Shown: in pieces, positions 42,246-53,335 of the stretch
Position numbering within the stretch: position 1 is the first letter of the stretch
Layout of the letters: each line of letters begins with the position of its first letter
Origin: Mesostigma viride
Taxonomy: Eukaryota; Streptophyta; Mesostigmatophyceae; Mesostigmatales; Mesostigmataceae
Direction: 5' to 3'
Assembly: GCA_009746045.1 (NCBI GenBank)
Contig: RPFO01000482.1
Location: forward strand, 72,501-136,500
DNA length: 64,000 bases
The notes under the pieces: generated by a model
What the model saw: the letters and a program-made list of their open reading frames with translations, nothing else
Told to the model about the DNA's origin: nothing
Database searches by the model: none
Translations under genes and position numbers: made by a program

Positions 42246-44884
42246 GGGGAGGTGGCACCCCAAAACCCAAAAAAACTGACATATGCTAATATCACTTGAA
42301 ATTCATTTGCACAATGCTGAATTATGATTGGGGGCACTAAATAACATCTCTAGTGAGTTGTCCATGCACTTGTTGGGGGTACTACCCCCATATATACGCC
42401 AATAACGCGCTATAAATAGCAAAAGACGCTAATTAGGGCTGAGTATGCCCCAGCCAATGCACTTATTTGTTGGCTACCAAAAATCAAGGTCATATAGTTC
42501 CCTGAGTTTGTAGCTTGCTGAGCTATTTACATCATGTAAATGGCAAAACCTTGAACAGTTATTAATTTTCCCGCAAAACAGGTCATTTTTTACCGGACAT
42601 TGGGAGTAAACCTATCATAAACACTTCCGATAAGGCCACAAAATCAACAAAAATTCCGGCTAACAGGGGGACAGCAGTGTTCCAAGTCCCAGGTCATTCC
42701 GACAAGTCTAGCTCAAGTTATTGCGTCAGACGTGTTTTCAAAAAAATGCCCGCTAAAACAGAAAATGTCACTATGTCAGCCCTTGTAAGCATCCTGCACA
42801 AGGCAGGCAGGGCAAAACCAATCCCCCTTGGGCTCCTTAGTCAACGGGGGGTCAGCGCAGCACCCATGCAGTCCTCCCTTGCACCCGAATGTGCTGCACA
42901 GCAGGAAAGGGACACCGTCAATTTCATCCGGGGAAGCACATGCAAGGCAAGGAATATTATCAACATCATTCTCATCATCACTACTACCTTCCCCATCGTC
43001 CCCCTGCCCCTCCCTTTGCATCACGTCGTGGCAGCCACCCTTAACACAGGTCATTCCGACAAGTCTTGCTCAAGTAATAAGGTTATGCGTGCTAAAACCT
43101 GAACATAAGCTTAAGGGGGGGTTCTTTGTATATGGCCACTTAGGCATGCTGTTTTCCATCCAAAAAGCCAGACAGCATGCCCCACTCGATCACAAAACAT
43201 AAGCAAACGGCTAGGCACCACATCTTCCCTCACCTGCCCTCGGCATGGCCAACCTTGCCAGTGCAAGCATAGCAACACGATCGCTAGGCATACATGCCAA
43301 GAGAGCATACACTATACTCTACCCAAGGTTACCTTGTAAACTTCATGCCAAGAACTCAGCAAATCTATGATCAAAAGCACATATAATTAACTCTAGCACA
43401 CTGATGACGACACATGCTCAAGGTTGGGGGTCACTGTGGCACGCACTGATGGGTTTCCTAGACGACCACTCACTACCTGACAAGGCGCTAAGGACCACTC
43501 AGAAAGCAAGTAAACACAATCACACTTTACATGCCATCAACATGGATCAAATCCATGCTGAATATGATGTGAAGTACAAAGGGGTGGCCACGCACCTCAT
43601 ACTCCTTCACCGTCCCTCGAGCATGGCCAGACTTATAAGTACGTGAATAGCAATAATGATTATGGCACTAACATGCATTACCAGCATTTTCTATGTTTCT
43701 CCCAGGTTAGATTGTAAGGGTTATGCCAACCAAGCTTACCAACACAGCAACAACTCCTTAACTGAACTACCCGACATGGGCAACAAACTGGAACTATGGA
43801 GGGCAAGGAACCAAGGAGATCATGGCATACAAAGCTTGTATGCAGTCAACCATGTCAACCATGGTTGGCTCAGTAACATTGCTGTCTTGTCACATCATCA
43901 TAACAAGGAAAGCTAAAATAAACCAATGATGGCAGCTATCTACATGCAGTCACACAAATGCAATATCTCCAACATGATCGTCGATTTAAAAAATTCCTTC
44001 CCTGCACGATAAAATGCAAAGAAACCAGTGGCGGCCGTTCAGCTTCTGACCGCTGTGATGCCGCTGCGAGGAAAGGGTGCGTCACTATCACACAACAAGA
44101 AGCGTCCATACGCACAACATCCTTGCCAGAACACGTGCTATGAAATCCCTTACGCCTTCCCTAGGATCTATCGGCTGAGACTGAAGCGGATTTGATCAAG
44201 ACATCAACGAAAACAAGCTAAAGCTGACAGGTATTCGTCAACACGACAGCAAGCAACGGAGAGTTAACTGGCGGAAACTGACCAAAACGAACGCAAAAAA
44301 CTTCGAACGATGAGCTCTTCGAAGAAAGAACTGATAGTAGATAACAGTCGCCACAAATTTATACCTTGACCTCGTAGATCCCTCGCCCAGGCGCGCAACA
44401 ACGGCCGTTCTTCCAAGGAAGGTTCCGACATGCACTGCGCAGGCCTGAAAAAATACTTACCGAGAATGGCCGAAAATGTAGCAAAAAGCACCCGTTCGGT
44501 TTAGAACTCGATGCTACCGATATGAATGCATCCTTCACGGACAAGAAGACCCCCAAAACTGAGAATTTACTGCCGCAATCACGAATTCTATTTTATTCCG
44601 CGCGACCAAAAAATGCAGATTACCCCCCATGCCGATGGCAGTAAAAGAAAGCAGCGATATTGTAAACCAGCCACTTGCCGCCACAAACCAACATTATTAA
44701 ATCATCCTCTTCAACATCCAAGCATTTTTTTTGCATTTCTCTAGCCCTACATTGCTAGTTTCGCCTAAACGCAGTCGCCATGGCCACTTCCGCAAGTGGT
44801 GCGCGCACGGAGCACCCACTTTTCACGGTACGGCCGGTGCCGCGAATTTTTTCGCGCGGAAAATATTCGGCGCGCCACGTCCCC
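42246..44884. mobile_element. TTAA-flanked element B2 with PHD-finger gene
   Basis: 2,639 bp flanked by TTAA (42242-42245, 44885-44888). Left end GGGGAGGTGGCAC pairs with right end (reverse) GGGGACGTGGCGC. Excision restores the RT frame (VEEVL|K|VIHQ). It shares the GGGGGTACTACCCCC segment and the CGCCATGGCCAC(C/T)TCCGCA block with element B1. It contains a minus-strand PHD-finger reading frame but no recognised transposase. Confidence 0.88.
42776..43054 (-). CDS. PHD zinc finger inside element B2
   Basis: About 92 codons. After an acidic stretch (GEGSSDDENDVDN) comes a canonical C4HC3 PHD finger: CLAC, LLCSTFGC, then GLHGCC...PPL, and GDWFCPAC. All eight ligands and the conserved Trp before the last Cys pair are present. 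PHD fingers read histone H3 tails. It could be a captured host domain or the Cys-rich C-terminus of a lost transposase; the PPL...GDWFCPAC signature favours a chromatin reader. Start codon uncertain. Confidence 0.7.
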   Translation of the reverse strand: MTCVKGGCHDVMQREGQGDDGEGSSDDENDVDNIPCLACASPDEIDGVPFLLCSTFGCKGGLHGCCADPPLTKEPKGDWFCPACLVQDAYKG

Positions 44885-44888
44885 TTAA

Positions 44889-46152
44889 GGACCTCCTCCA
44901 CGTTCTCCAGATGCTCCCTGAAGGTACGAGAGTGGACCAGAATGTCGTCCAGCCAGACGACCACACAAGTCCTGAAGACCACCCTGGTAGTGTCACACAA
45001 GTGGGCAATGTCCTTGAACCTGGGGTTGCGAAGGTCAGGTGAGATCTGGGGCAGGGCATTTCCAGTCAGGTGGCCAAAGATGGCATTGACAAACATCTGC
45101 ATGGTGGCAGGACTGTTAGAGGCACCCATGGGCATTACTGTCCACTGGAACTGTCCCCAAGGAGTAGAAAAGGCTGTCTTGGGGATGTCCTCAGTAGCCA
45201 CCCTGATCTGCCAGAAAGCATGCCTGAGGTCAAACTTGGTAAAGAAGGCAGCTCCTGCAGTCCTCTCCAGCAACTCATCAATTCTGGGCAGAGGGTACCT
45301 GGACTTGACAGTCACCTTGTTCAGTCCCCTCAGGTCAATGCACAACCTCCACCCCCCATCATGCTTGGGTACAAGCAAACACCCAGAACTGAAAGGACTG
45401 TTAGCTGGGAGGATCAGACCAGCCTCCAACAGGCCAATAAGTATGGTCTTCAGCTCTGCCATCTCTGCAGGGCCCATCCTGTACATAGGCACAAAAGGAG
45501 GACGAGCACCCTCTACCAACTTGATGACATGTGTGATGGGTCCCTCAGGAGGATACTGGGGCATCTTGTCCTCAAAGATGGCTCCATACCTGTCCAACAA
45601 GGCATCATGCTGCTGTTGTTGCTCAGTGGTGACAGTAGAACTGACAGCATTGACAGAATGACCACTAGCAGACTCAGGTTCATTAGGCACCAAATGCAGG
45701 AAAAAGATGTGTTCCACTGGATAGGTGGCCAAATAAGACAGAGTATGCTTGGCAGACCACACATGCTTCAGTAGGGCAGCCCGTTTCTCCTCCAAAGTCG
45801 GCTCTTGATCCACCCCTTTCGCACCTGCTTCCCCTCCCTTGCCATCATTGACAGCTGTCTGTGTGGAACAGCACTCAGTGGCTGTTCTTCTCCCCCCTGG
45901 CAACACACAGGTAGCATCCCACACTGTCCCATCCTTGAACTGGACCACCCTGTCAGGCCAAGAAATAGCAGGATTGGTGTCAGACAACCATGGGATCCCC
46001 AAAATCACATCTGCTGCCGTGAGGGGAATGACATCTGCTGTCACTTCCAAAGTCTGGGATGAACAAACTTGGAAGATGAGCTGCACATAGCCAGGTGAGC
46101 AGCTTCTCCTGCCATCAGAATACTGCACCATGACAGGTGTGGGGTGGGCCAA
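44889..46152 (-). CDS. Chromovirus protease end and reverse transcriptase
   Basis: Starts with the second half of a retropepsin (VILGIPWL) and continues into RT: MYRMGPAEMAELK, FSSGCLLVPKHDGGWRLCID, FFTKFDLRHAFWQI, MPMGASNSPATMQMFVN, then an extra stretch of about 33 residues, and VVVWLDDILVHSRTF, where DD is the catalytic pair. The frame is cut by element B2 directly after VEEVL. The additional stretch between the B and C motifs is unusual for Ty3 RTs. Confidence 0.9.
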
Positions 46153-46262
46153 ACAGGCAACTTCAACTCCTGCACCAAGGATGCAGCAATATAATTACTG
46201 CCAGCACCAGAATCAATCATAAACAAGCAAGCTGGTTGAGCCAAGGAACTGGCACGTTGAGG
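46041..46262 (-). CDS. Chromovirus protease N-terminal half (frameshifted)
   Basis: Contains LFMIDSGAGSNYIAASLV, the active-site DSGA of a retropepsin. The continuation lies in a neighbouring frame (QYSDGRRSCSPGYVQLIF), so a one-base indel in the CCCCAC run near 46145 breaks the gene. Confidence 0.8.
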   Translation of the reverse strand, partial: PQRASSLAQPACLFMIDSGAGSNYIAASLVQELKLPVWPTPHLSWCSILMAGEAAHLAMCSSSSKFVHPRLWK

Positions 46263-46370
46263 AGCCTAGCCTGAAACTTGAGTAAGTGACCTGGTACAGG
46301 AGGACCCACAGGGACAGCAGGGTCAGAAGCACCCACAGTGTTCACTGGCCTAACGTCAACAGCAGGCAGG

Positions 46371-48161
46371 TCAGACCTGGCCATGACAGAAGGATGACCT
46401 GGGGACCCAACTAGTTTTTTGACTCAGGTGGGTCTGGGAGTGCTCCACTGCCTGATGGTGGAAGCTGCTCAGGTGGTGCTGGAGGCTCATCCTCGTCCCC
46501 CCATCCTCCTCATCTGCCAGCAGCTGCATGAGAGCGTTCACCATCCTACGCTTATCCTGTCTGCTGAAGGGCCGAGCGCGGGACTGGAACCTCCCAGAGG
46601 GCTGGAAGTTGGGCTGGAACCCTGGCTGCATCCGGTGATCGCCAGCAGGAACGCCAGGAGGTAGGCTGGGTGGCCTGGGAGATGGCAGGGCGCCAAAAGG
46701 TCCTCTCGTGGCAGGGGGAAACTGGTCCCGTCTAGGGCAGTCCCGTGCAAAGTGACCTGGCTGGTTGCAGATAAAACAGTTACCCTGGGTGGGATCCAAG
46801 GCATTGAGCTCCCCCAGGAGGTCATCCAGCTGGTTCAGGGACTTCTTGATGGGTGGCACTGGCGTGGCCACAGGCTCCCACTTGACAGAAAAAGCAGGCA
46901 CACGACAGAGGGTGAGCACATAAGACAACACCTTGTCCCATTGCCAGTCCACGTAGTCGAACTGGGAGAAGTGCTTGTCCACATCCAGTCGCACGTGTGG
47001 AGCCATGCCATGCAGTAGTCTGTGAAGCGCCTCTGCGTCAGAGCATTGGGGAATCTTGGCTCTAAGGTTGGTGAATTGCTCCACGAACTGTGGCAGCGTC
47101 AAACCAGCCTGCGTACAGTTAGCCAGTGCGTCCCGATCCATGCGAAGCTGATCCTGGGGTAACAGAAACCGGCGAAAGCCCAATAGGAGAGAGGGGAGGT
47201 CGGTACACGCACGTCCAGCCACAGAACGCAAAAACTCATCAAAACGGTCGCTGGCACTGTCGCTCATCCGCTGCCTAACCATTCTCTTCTGGATGTCCAT
47301 CGTGAGACGTTCCTCTGCCTTGGGCCCGTAGTTGGCGAAGTGGATAGCGAAGACATCCTGAAACTTGGTGGAGAAATGGTCGAAGCTGCGATGGGTAAGG
47401 TTGGTCAGCGATAGCTTGTCTACCGACTCCACCTTGGGAAAAGGAACAGTACGAGGATACAAAGACGTGAGCTCCATCACTGGGGCGTGTGGTGCATTCT
47501 GACTCTCCGGCAATGTCGCAGCCACCGAGAGCCGTGGAGGCTCATGCCCCTGTGCATCTGTCCCTTCATCAACAAAAGGAGCGTCAACCGCATATACCCT
47601 TCGTATACCCAGTGTTGGAGACGGTTGATCCACGAAAACAGACTCTCCATCGCCCGCCTGCCCTTGCGACTCAAGTTGCTGCACACGCGCAATAGTCCTA
47701 CCCACACTCTTCTCCAGCGCTTCCGCCACACTTCTAGCTCTCGCAGCTTCCTCACGTTCATGTTGTAATCGAATTTTCTCCGCTGTCAGCTCGTCAGCCG
47801 CTAGCCGAGTGCCGTCTCGCCCCGGCACCGTGTTGTAGCCAAAACGAATAGCCGAACCGTATTCGGGTGCTGGCGAACGCGTGTCCTCCACGTTGGAGAA
47901 CCGTGGTCCACCTCTACCAGTGCCACGCAAGGAGGGCTCGCCTGGTTGCACACCGAGGGGCAAGATGGAGAACTTTGGGCCGACCGACAGCGAATATCTG
48001 CGGGAAGCAGACATTAAGGTGGTATCTCCAAATAGTTGACGTCTGGGAGTAGATGATGAAACCCTTTCATCACCGGTCGTCCGTTGAGCTGCTAAAGATG
48101 TGCTTGCATCTTCAACTCTCTTACTTGATAACGGTGGTTGTGTCTCCGGGTTACTCATCAC
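46371..48161 (-). CDS. Chromovirus Gag
   Basis: 596 codons, ATG 48161. N-terminal disordered Ser/Arg/Thr-rich region, a coiled coil around residues 125-170 (ELTAEKIRLQHEREEAARAR), a helical capsid region (about 240-420) and one zinc knuckle CFICNQPGHFARDC near residue 465, followed by a Pro-rich tail. The frame is intact. It is the structural protein that packages element RNA. Confidence 0.92.
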   Translation of the reverse strand: MMSNPETQPPLSSKRVEDASTSLAAQRTTGDERVSSSTPRRQLFGDTTLMSASRRYSLSVGPKFSILPLGVQPGEPSLRGTGRGGPRFSNVEDTRSPAPEYGSAIRFGYNTVPGRDGTRLAADELTAEKIRLQHEREEAARARSVAEALEKSVGRTIARVQQLESQGQAGDGESVFVDQPSPTLGIRRVYAVDAPFVDEGTDAQGHEPPRLSVAATLPESQNAPHAPVMELTSLYPRTVPFPKVESVDKLSLTNLTHRSFDHFSTKFQDVFAIHFANYGPKAEERLTMDIQKRMVRQRMSDSASDRFDEFLRSVAGRACTDLPSLLLGFRRFLLPQDQLRMDRDALANCTQAGLTLPQFVEQFTNLRAKIPQCSDAEALHRLLHGMAPHVRLDVDKHFSQFDYVDWQWDKVLSYVLTLCRVPAFSVKWEPVATPVPPIKKSLNQLDDLLGELNALDPTQGNCFICNQPGHFARDCPRRDQFPPATRGPFGALPSPRPPSLPPGVPAGDHRMQPGFQPNFQPSGRFQSRARPFSRQDKRRMVNALMQLLADEEDGGTRMSLQHHLSSFHHQAVEHSQTHLSQKTSWVPRSSFCHGQV

Positions 48162-48362
48162 TCCATGGGTCGCGCATGCCGGACTGGGGAAACGTTAGAG
48201 ACTTGTAAGCTCAAAGCAGCTCTCAGAGCAAGACTGTCACATAAGGATGAGTCACACTCTAAAAACTGTCCGAACACACAGCATAACGTACCCTCTCTGG
48301 GTCAGGCAAGAATTCCATTGTTAACCGTGAACTAATACTATCAAGACAACCAACACCGAGGT

Positions 48363-48380
48363 AGAAACCTCCGATACCAA
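48363..48380 (-). other. Chromovirus primer-binding site
   Basis: On the minus strand, TTGGTATCGGAGG directly follows the LTR end. It resembles TGGTATCAGAGC, the complement of initiator methionine tRNA used by many Ty3 and copia elements. Confidence 0.7.
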
Positions 48381-48445
48381 TGTAACGACTAAAAATGTTG
48401 TGTTTGCAACAGCCTCAGTTTCAACATTGATGTGAAAAGATCTTT
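48381..48445 (-). repeat. Chromovirus 5-prime LTR, first piece
   Basis: TGTAACGACTAAAAATG... to GATCTTT, identical to the start of the intact LTR apart from a short indel. Continues at 53336. Confidence 0.9.
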
Positions 48446-48958
48446 GAACACAACGGTCCGAGCCCCGCCAAAATGCAGCCTCGTAAGAAGGACCCGAAAA
48501 GTGGCGCGAAATGAGATTTTTGGTGTGTGCGTGCACGACGGTGACCGAATTTCCACCGACAGGCATGGCGGCCTGGCAGGCTATCGTGAGCGAATAAAAA
48601 TGCAGTATAGAGGCTGGAAATTTTAGTGTATGCTCCTAGGGTCATATATTACTTGCCGTTATTTTTTTTCGCCACAAATTCTGCGGAGTCCTTCGGCATT
48701 TTGGCGTCATTCACAGGTGGGTGCCTGTTTTGTCGCCGATTTTCTCTCGACCCCACCTACCTGCAGCAAAAAATTTTCCCGATGAAAGTCGCCCTAACAT
48801 CTGGTTTTTGACACTAACCGACGCATTTTTTAGTTTTTAAGGCCTTGACCGAAGCACTTTTTTCATTACCGGCTCAGTTTGCTTTAACCGAGCTGGCGCG
48901 ATTTTTTATCCAATTTCTAGGCTGGGCCAGGCGTCGCAGACCCGTAATCCGTTTTTAA

Positions 48959-49419
48959 GTGCTTTTGTGCCCGATATCGTGTCTTTTGCAGGCGTTCTTG
49001 GCATCAAAGACGCCATGGCGTCAGGGGCTAAAACGGACCTCCGCACGTTCGTTAACTGCGGCGAGCATGTCAATGCCGCCAGCAATTTTTGCTGCCGCGT
49101 CTGTGAAACGATTGCGATGCAAGACCGTTGTCGACGTGACGGAGTGGTATGTGCACATTCAGGTGCGAATTTCTTCGCTGTTGAAACCCCGGCCGGTAGC
49201 AAACAAGTATTTCACCGTATCCCCTTTCCCCGAGTCTCTCTTTTCCGTCATGTTTTCATCTTACGGAAAGCGCGTATAAAGCATCAGTGAGCGACAGTAT
49301 GATGGCGAGCCGTTTGCTCGCATCAGGGCTGTGCGGCTTATTCTAGAGAGAAGCGACATCAAGCAGATTTTGCAGCCGGATGTGAGGGAGGGGCCCTGCT
49401 GGGGTGGGAATAAACTGCT
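48959..49419 (+). pseudogene. Upstream exon of the element's gene (one internal stop)
   Basis: One frame runs through KTVVDVTEWYVHIQVRI, KYFTVSPFPESLFSVMF, a TAA at 49277, then RQYDGEPFARIRAVRLILER and DVREGPCWGGNKL, and reaches a strong donor CTGCT|GTGAGT at 49419/49420. The sequence before and after the stop looks equally coding, so the stop is probably a late mutation. I do not recognise the family; the context suggests a transposase or accessory protein. Confidence 0.5.
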
Positions 49420-49435
49420 GTGAGTGACCGATCCA

Positions 49436-49999
49436 CTCCCTTCCTCCCTCCCTCCCTCCCTCCCTCCCTCCCTCCCTCCTCTCCTCCCTCCCTCCCTCCC
49501 TCCCTCCCTCCCTCCCTCCTCCCTCCCTCCCTCCCTCCCTCCCTCCCTCCTCCCTCCCTCCCTCCCTCCCCCTCCCTCCTCCCTCCTCCCTCCCTCCCTC
49601 CCTCCTCCCTCCCTCCCTCCCTCCCTCCCCCCTCCCTCCCTCCCTCCCTCCCTCCTCCCTCCCTCCCTCCCTCCCTCCCTCCTCCCTCCTCCCTCCCTCC
49701 CCTCCCTCCCCCTCCCTCCCTCCCTCCCTCCCTCCCTCCCTCCCTCCTCCTCCCTCCCTCCCCCTCCCTCCCTCCCTCCCTCCCTCCTCCTCCCTCCCTC
49801 CCCCTCCCTCCCTCCCCCTCCCTCCCTCCCTCCCTCCCTCCCTCCCTCCCTCCCTCCCTCCCTCCCTCCCTCCCTCCCTCCCTCCCTCCTCCCTCCCTCC
49901 CTCCCTCCCTCCCTCCCTCCCTCCCTCCCTCCCTCCCTCCCTCCCTCCCTCCCTCCCTCCCTCCCTCCCTCCCTCCCTCCCTCCCTCCCTCCCTCCCTC
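49436..49999 (+). repeat. (CCCT)n microsatellite block
   Basis: About 560 bp of CCCT with frequent CCT slips. Confidence 0.98.
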
Positions 50000-50039
50000 G
50001 TGAACTCACTCGTGGACTCACTCACTCGTGGACTCACTC

Positions 50040-50727
50040 ACTCCCTCACTCACCCACCCACCCACCCACCCACCCACCACCCACCCACCCACCCACCCAC
50101 CCACCCACCCACCCACCCACCCACCCACCCACCCACCCACCCACCCACCCACCCACCCACCCACCCACCCACCCACCCACCCACCCACCCACCCACCCAC
50201 CCACCCACCCACCCACCCACCCACCCACCCACCCACCACCCACCCACCCACCACCCACCCACCCACCCACCCACCCACCCACCCACCCTCCCACCCACCC
50301 ACCCACGTACCCACCCACCCACCCACCCACCCACCCACCCACCCACCCACCCACCCACCCACCCACCCACCCACCCACCCACCCACCCACCCACCCACCC
50401 ACCCACCCACCCACCCACCCACCCACCCACCCACCCACCCATGCACCCACCCACCCACCCACCCACCCTCCCACCCACCCACCCAGCCACCCACCCACCC
50501 ACCCACCCACCCACCCACCCACCCACCCACCCACCCACCCACCCACCCACCCACCCACCCACCCACCCACCCACCCACCCACCCACCCACCCACCCACCC
50601 ACCCACCCACCCACCCACCCACCCACCCACCCACCCACCCACCCACCCACCCACACCACCCACCCACCCACCCACCCACCCACCCACCCACCCAACACCC
50701 ACCCAACACCCACCCACCCACCCACTC
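50040..50727 (+). repeat. (CCCA)n microsatellite block
   Basis: About 690 bp of CCCA with a few interruptions (for example CCACGTACC at 50303, CCATGCACC at 50439). Confidence 0.98.
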
Positions 50728-50760
50728 ACTCACTCACTCACTCACTCACTCACTCACTCA

Positions 50761-50796
<36 letters not shown>

Positions 50797-51919
50797 CTCA
50801 CTCACTCACGCACTCACTCACTCACGCACTCACTCACTCACTCACTCACTCACTCACTCACTCACTCACTCACTCACTCACTCACTCACTCACTCACTCA
50901 CTCACTCACTCACTCACTCACTCACTCACTCACTCACTCACTCACTCACTCACTCACTCACTCACTCACTCACTCACTCACTCACTCACTCACTCACTCA
51001 CTCACTCACTCACTCACTCACTCACTCACTCACTCACTCACTCACTCACTCACTCACTCACTCACTCACTCACTCACTCACTCACTCACTCACTCACTCA
51101 CTCACTCACTCACTCACTCACTCACTCACTCACTCACTCACTCACTCACTCACTCACTCACTCACTCACTCACTCACTCACTCACTCACTCACTCACTCA
51201 CTCACTCACTCACTCACTCACTCACTCACTCACTCACTCACTCACTCACTCACTCACTCACTCACTCACTCACTCACTCACTCACTCACTCACTCACTCA
51301 CTCACTCACTCACTCACTCACTCACTCACTCACTCACTCACTCACTCACTCACTCACTCACTCACTCACTCACTCACTCACTCACTCAAGTCACTCACTC
51401 ACTCACTCACTCACTCACTCACTCACTCACTCACTCACTCACTCACTCAATCACTCACTCACTCACTCACTCACTCACTCACTCACTCACTCACTCACTC
51501 ACTCACTCACTCACTCACTCACTCACTCACTCACTCACTCACTCACTCACTCACTCACTCACTCACTCACTCACTCACTCACTCTCTCACTCACTCACTC
51601 ACTCACTCACTCACTCACTCACTCACTCACTCACTCACTCACTCACTCACTCACTCACTCACTCACTCACTCACTCACTCACTCACTCACTCACTCACTC
51701 ACTCACTCACTCACTCACTCACTCACTCACTCACTCACTCACTCACTCACTCACTCACTCACTCACTCACTCACTCACTCACTCACTCACTCACTCACTC
51801 ACTCACTCACTCACTCACTCACTCACTCACTCACTCACTCACTCACTCACTCACTCACTCACTCACTCACTCACTCACTCACTCACTCACTCACTCACTC
51901 ACTCACTCACTCACTCACT
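50724..51919 (+). repeat. (CTCA)n microsatellite block
   Basis: About 1.2 kb of CACT units with an early GCAC subblock (50761-50795) and rare changes at 51388, 51449 and 51584. Confidence 0.98.
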
Positions 51920-51922
51920 TAG

Positions 51923-52100
51923 TAACTTGCACATGCACCACATGCGCAAGGAGGACACCAAGAGCTTCACCAACCACCGTCGAAAGCTTGGCTGTGATGC
52001 CAAGGGCAAGGGTGTGGGGGTGTCCATGTTGACACAGTGCATGAAGGCTGACAAGGTCAGGCAGAGATTGTGCAGGGAGGTGCCACTACCTCCTAGCTAG
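51923..52100 (+). pseudogene. Downstream exon of the element's gene
   Basis: After the acceptor the frame reads NLHMHHMRKEDTKSFTNHRR, CDAKGKGVGVSMLTQ and KVRQRLCREVPLPPS, then TAG. Basic, possibly nucleic-acid binding. In frame with 48959-49419 through the predicted intron. No family assignment. Confidence 0.5.
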
Positions 52101-52539
52101 CGATACCGAGATGAGGGCGCGCAAACGCATCAGCGCCATGCCGCGTGTTGAGTAATTTGCAACTACATTACTTGGCATGCTGTGGGTGCACGTGTAAAAT
52201 GACCTTTCTAGCCATGCATGCGACAGCTGCCAATATTATGTTCAGCAAGCTCCTCCGTATAATAGAAATTGCGTGAGCATCCACATGGCCACATGTGCAT
52301 ATTGTCAGCTGTGTCTATATCAATGAACTTTTATGTATGTCTCCTGGACGGGTTGTCTTACATCACTCGTGAATGGTTTCCATGTTTTAGTGAGTCATCT
52401 TATTTGAGTTGACCAGATTGTCTCCTTGATATTCCACACTGGCAGTTTCGCATCCATGGGTAAGAATTTGTAATGGAAACTGGCAGGTATGGCATTGATA
52501 ACTCTACCAAATAGAACATGATGGGCCTGAATTTTTGTG

Positions 52540-53000
52540 GAATGTCTAAAATCATGATGGCTAAGATGCATGCAAGTTTCCAGCCTCAACAGAGCACATC
52601 TTGTACGGAAACTGCACTGAAATGTGATGAAAAATACGAAAAACGTGCATTTTTGGTAACATTTGTGAGCAAACTGACATCAAATACCCTCTGATGGTTC
52701 TGAATTTTTGTGGAATGTCTAAAATAATGATGGCAAAGATGCATGCAAGTTTCCAGCCTGAACTGAGCACATCTTGTATGGAAACTGCCATGGAATGTGA
52801 TGAAAAATACGAAAAACGTGCATTTTTGGTAACATTTGTGAGCAAACTGACATCAAATACCCTATGATGGACCTGAATTTTTGTGGGATGTCTAGAATAA
52901 TGATGTTTAAGATGCCTACAAGTTTCCAGCCTCAACCGAGCACAGCTTGTATGGAAACTGCAATGAAATGTGATGAAAAATACAAAAAACGCACATTTTT
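52540..53000. repeat. 173-bp satellite, about 2.7 copies
   Basis: GATGC(A/C)TGCAAGTTTCCAGCC-type starts at 52565, 52738 and 52911, exactly 173 bp apart. Units contain GAAAAATACGAAAAACGTGC and GAGCAAACTGACATCAAAT. The third unit carries TTTTTGCTAGCATTTGGTGG, reminiscent of the GCTAGCAAACGTCAC block of the 172-bp array at 4652-5440. Confidence 0.9.
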
Positions 53001-53335
53001 GCTAGCATTTGGTGGCATTTTGTTACCAAATGCGGTTGGATGACCATCAGATCTTGTGTACAGTCATTAGTCATGAGTATCAACTTACTTGCAAACAGCC
53101 AGGTCAAGAACTCTTTATTTGCATATTAGAATGTATTTGTTTATATTAAAATCTGGAAAACTGCTAAAAATAGAAATGCCAAAAATAGGTCAGCTGAGGT
53201 CCGGTAAGTCCGGAAAGTTGCAATCCTTCTACTGGTGTCCTGAACATGCTACCTACCAAGATCTAGCATGTTTCGACAATATTTGCATCGTACAGGAGTT
53301 ATAAGGCTGTTTTTTGGCACTTTCAGACCGTTGTG

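Larger units (their letters stand above)
49420..51922 (+). other. Predicted 2.5-kb pyrimidine-microsatellite intron
   Basis: GTGAGT at 49420-49425 and CTTAG at 51918-51922 bound a region composed of three consecutive tetranucleotide blocks, (CCCT)n, (CCCA)n and (CTCA)n. Splicing joins the flanking frames exactly (CT plus T gives Leu, then NLHMHHMRKEDT). The open frames that run through the repeats (PTHP, THSL, SLPP) are artefacts. Confidence 0.6.
48446..53335. mobile_element. 4.9-kb DNA element inside the chromovirus LTR
   Basis: Left end GAACACAACGGTCCGA and right end (reverse) CACAACGGTCTGAAA share CACAACGGTC; TTT flanks both sides (48443-48445, 53336-53338), giving a possible 3-bp duplication. 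CACAA ends with 3-bp duplications occur in CACTA/EnSpm elements, but I could not find a transposase to confirm this. It contains a gene remnant with a giant pyrimidine-rich intron and a 173-bp tandem array near the right end. Confidence 0.75.

Noticed and set aside
49261-50037. Minus-strand frames of Glu-Gly-Arg repeats
   Set aside because: Translation of the (CCCT)n block; no unique sequence sup­ports a gene.
50028-52100. Very long frames coding for THPP/THSL/PTHP repeats, and their Gly/Trp/Val counterparts on the other strand
   Set aside because: They exist only because tetranucleotide arrays lack stop codons; splice sites around them indicate an intron.
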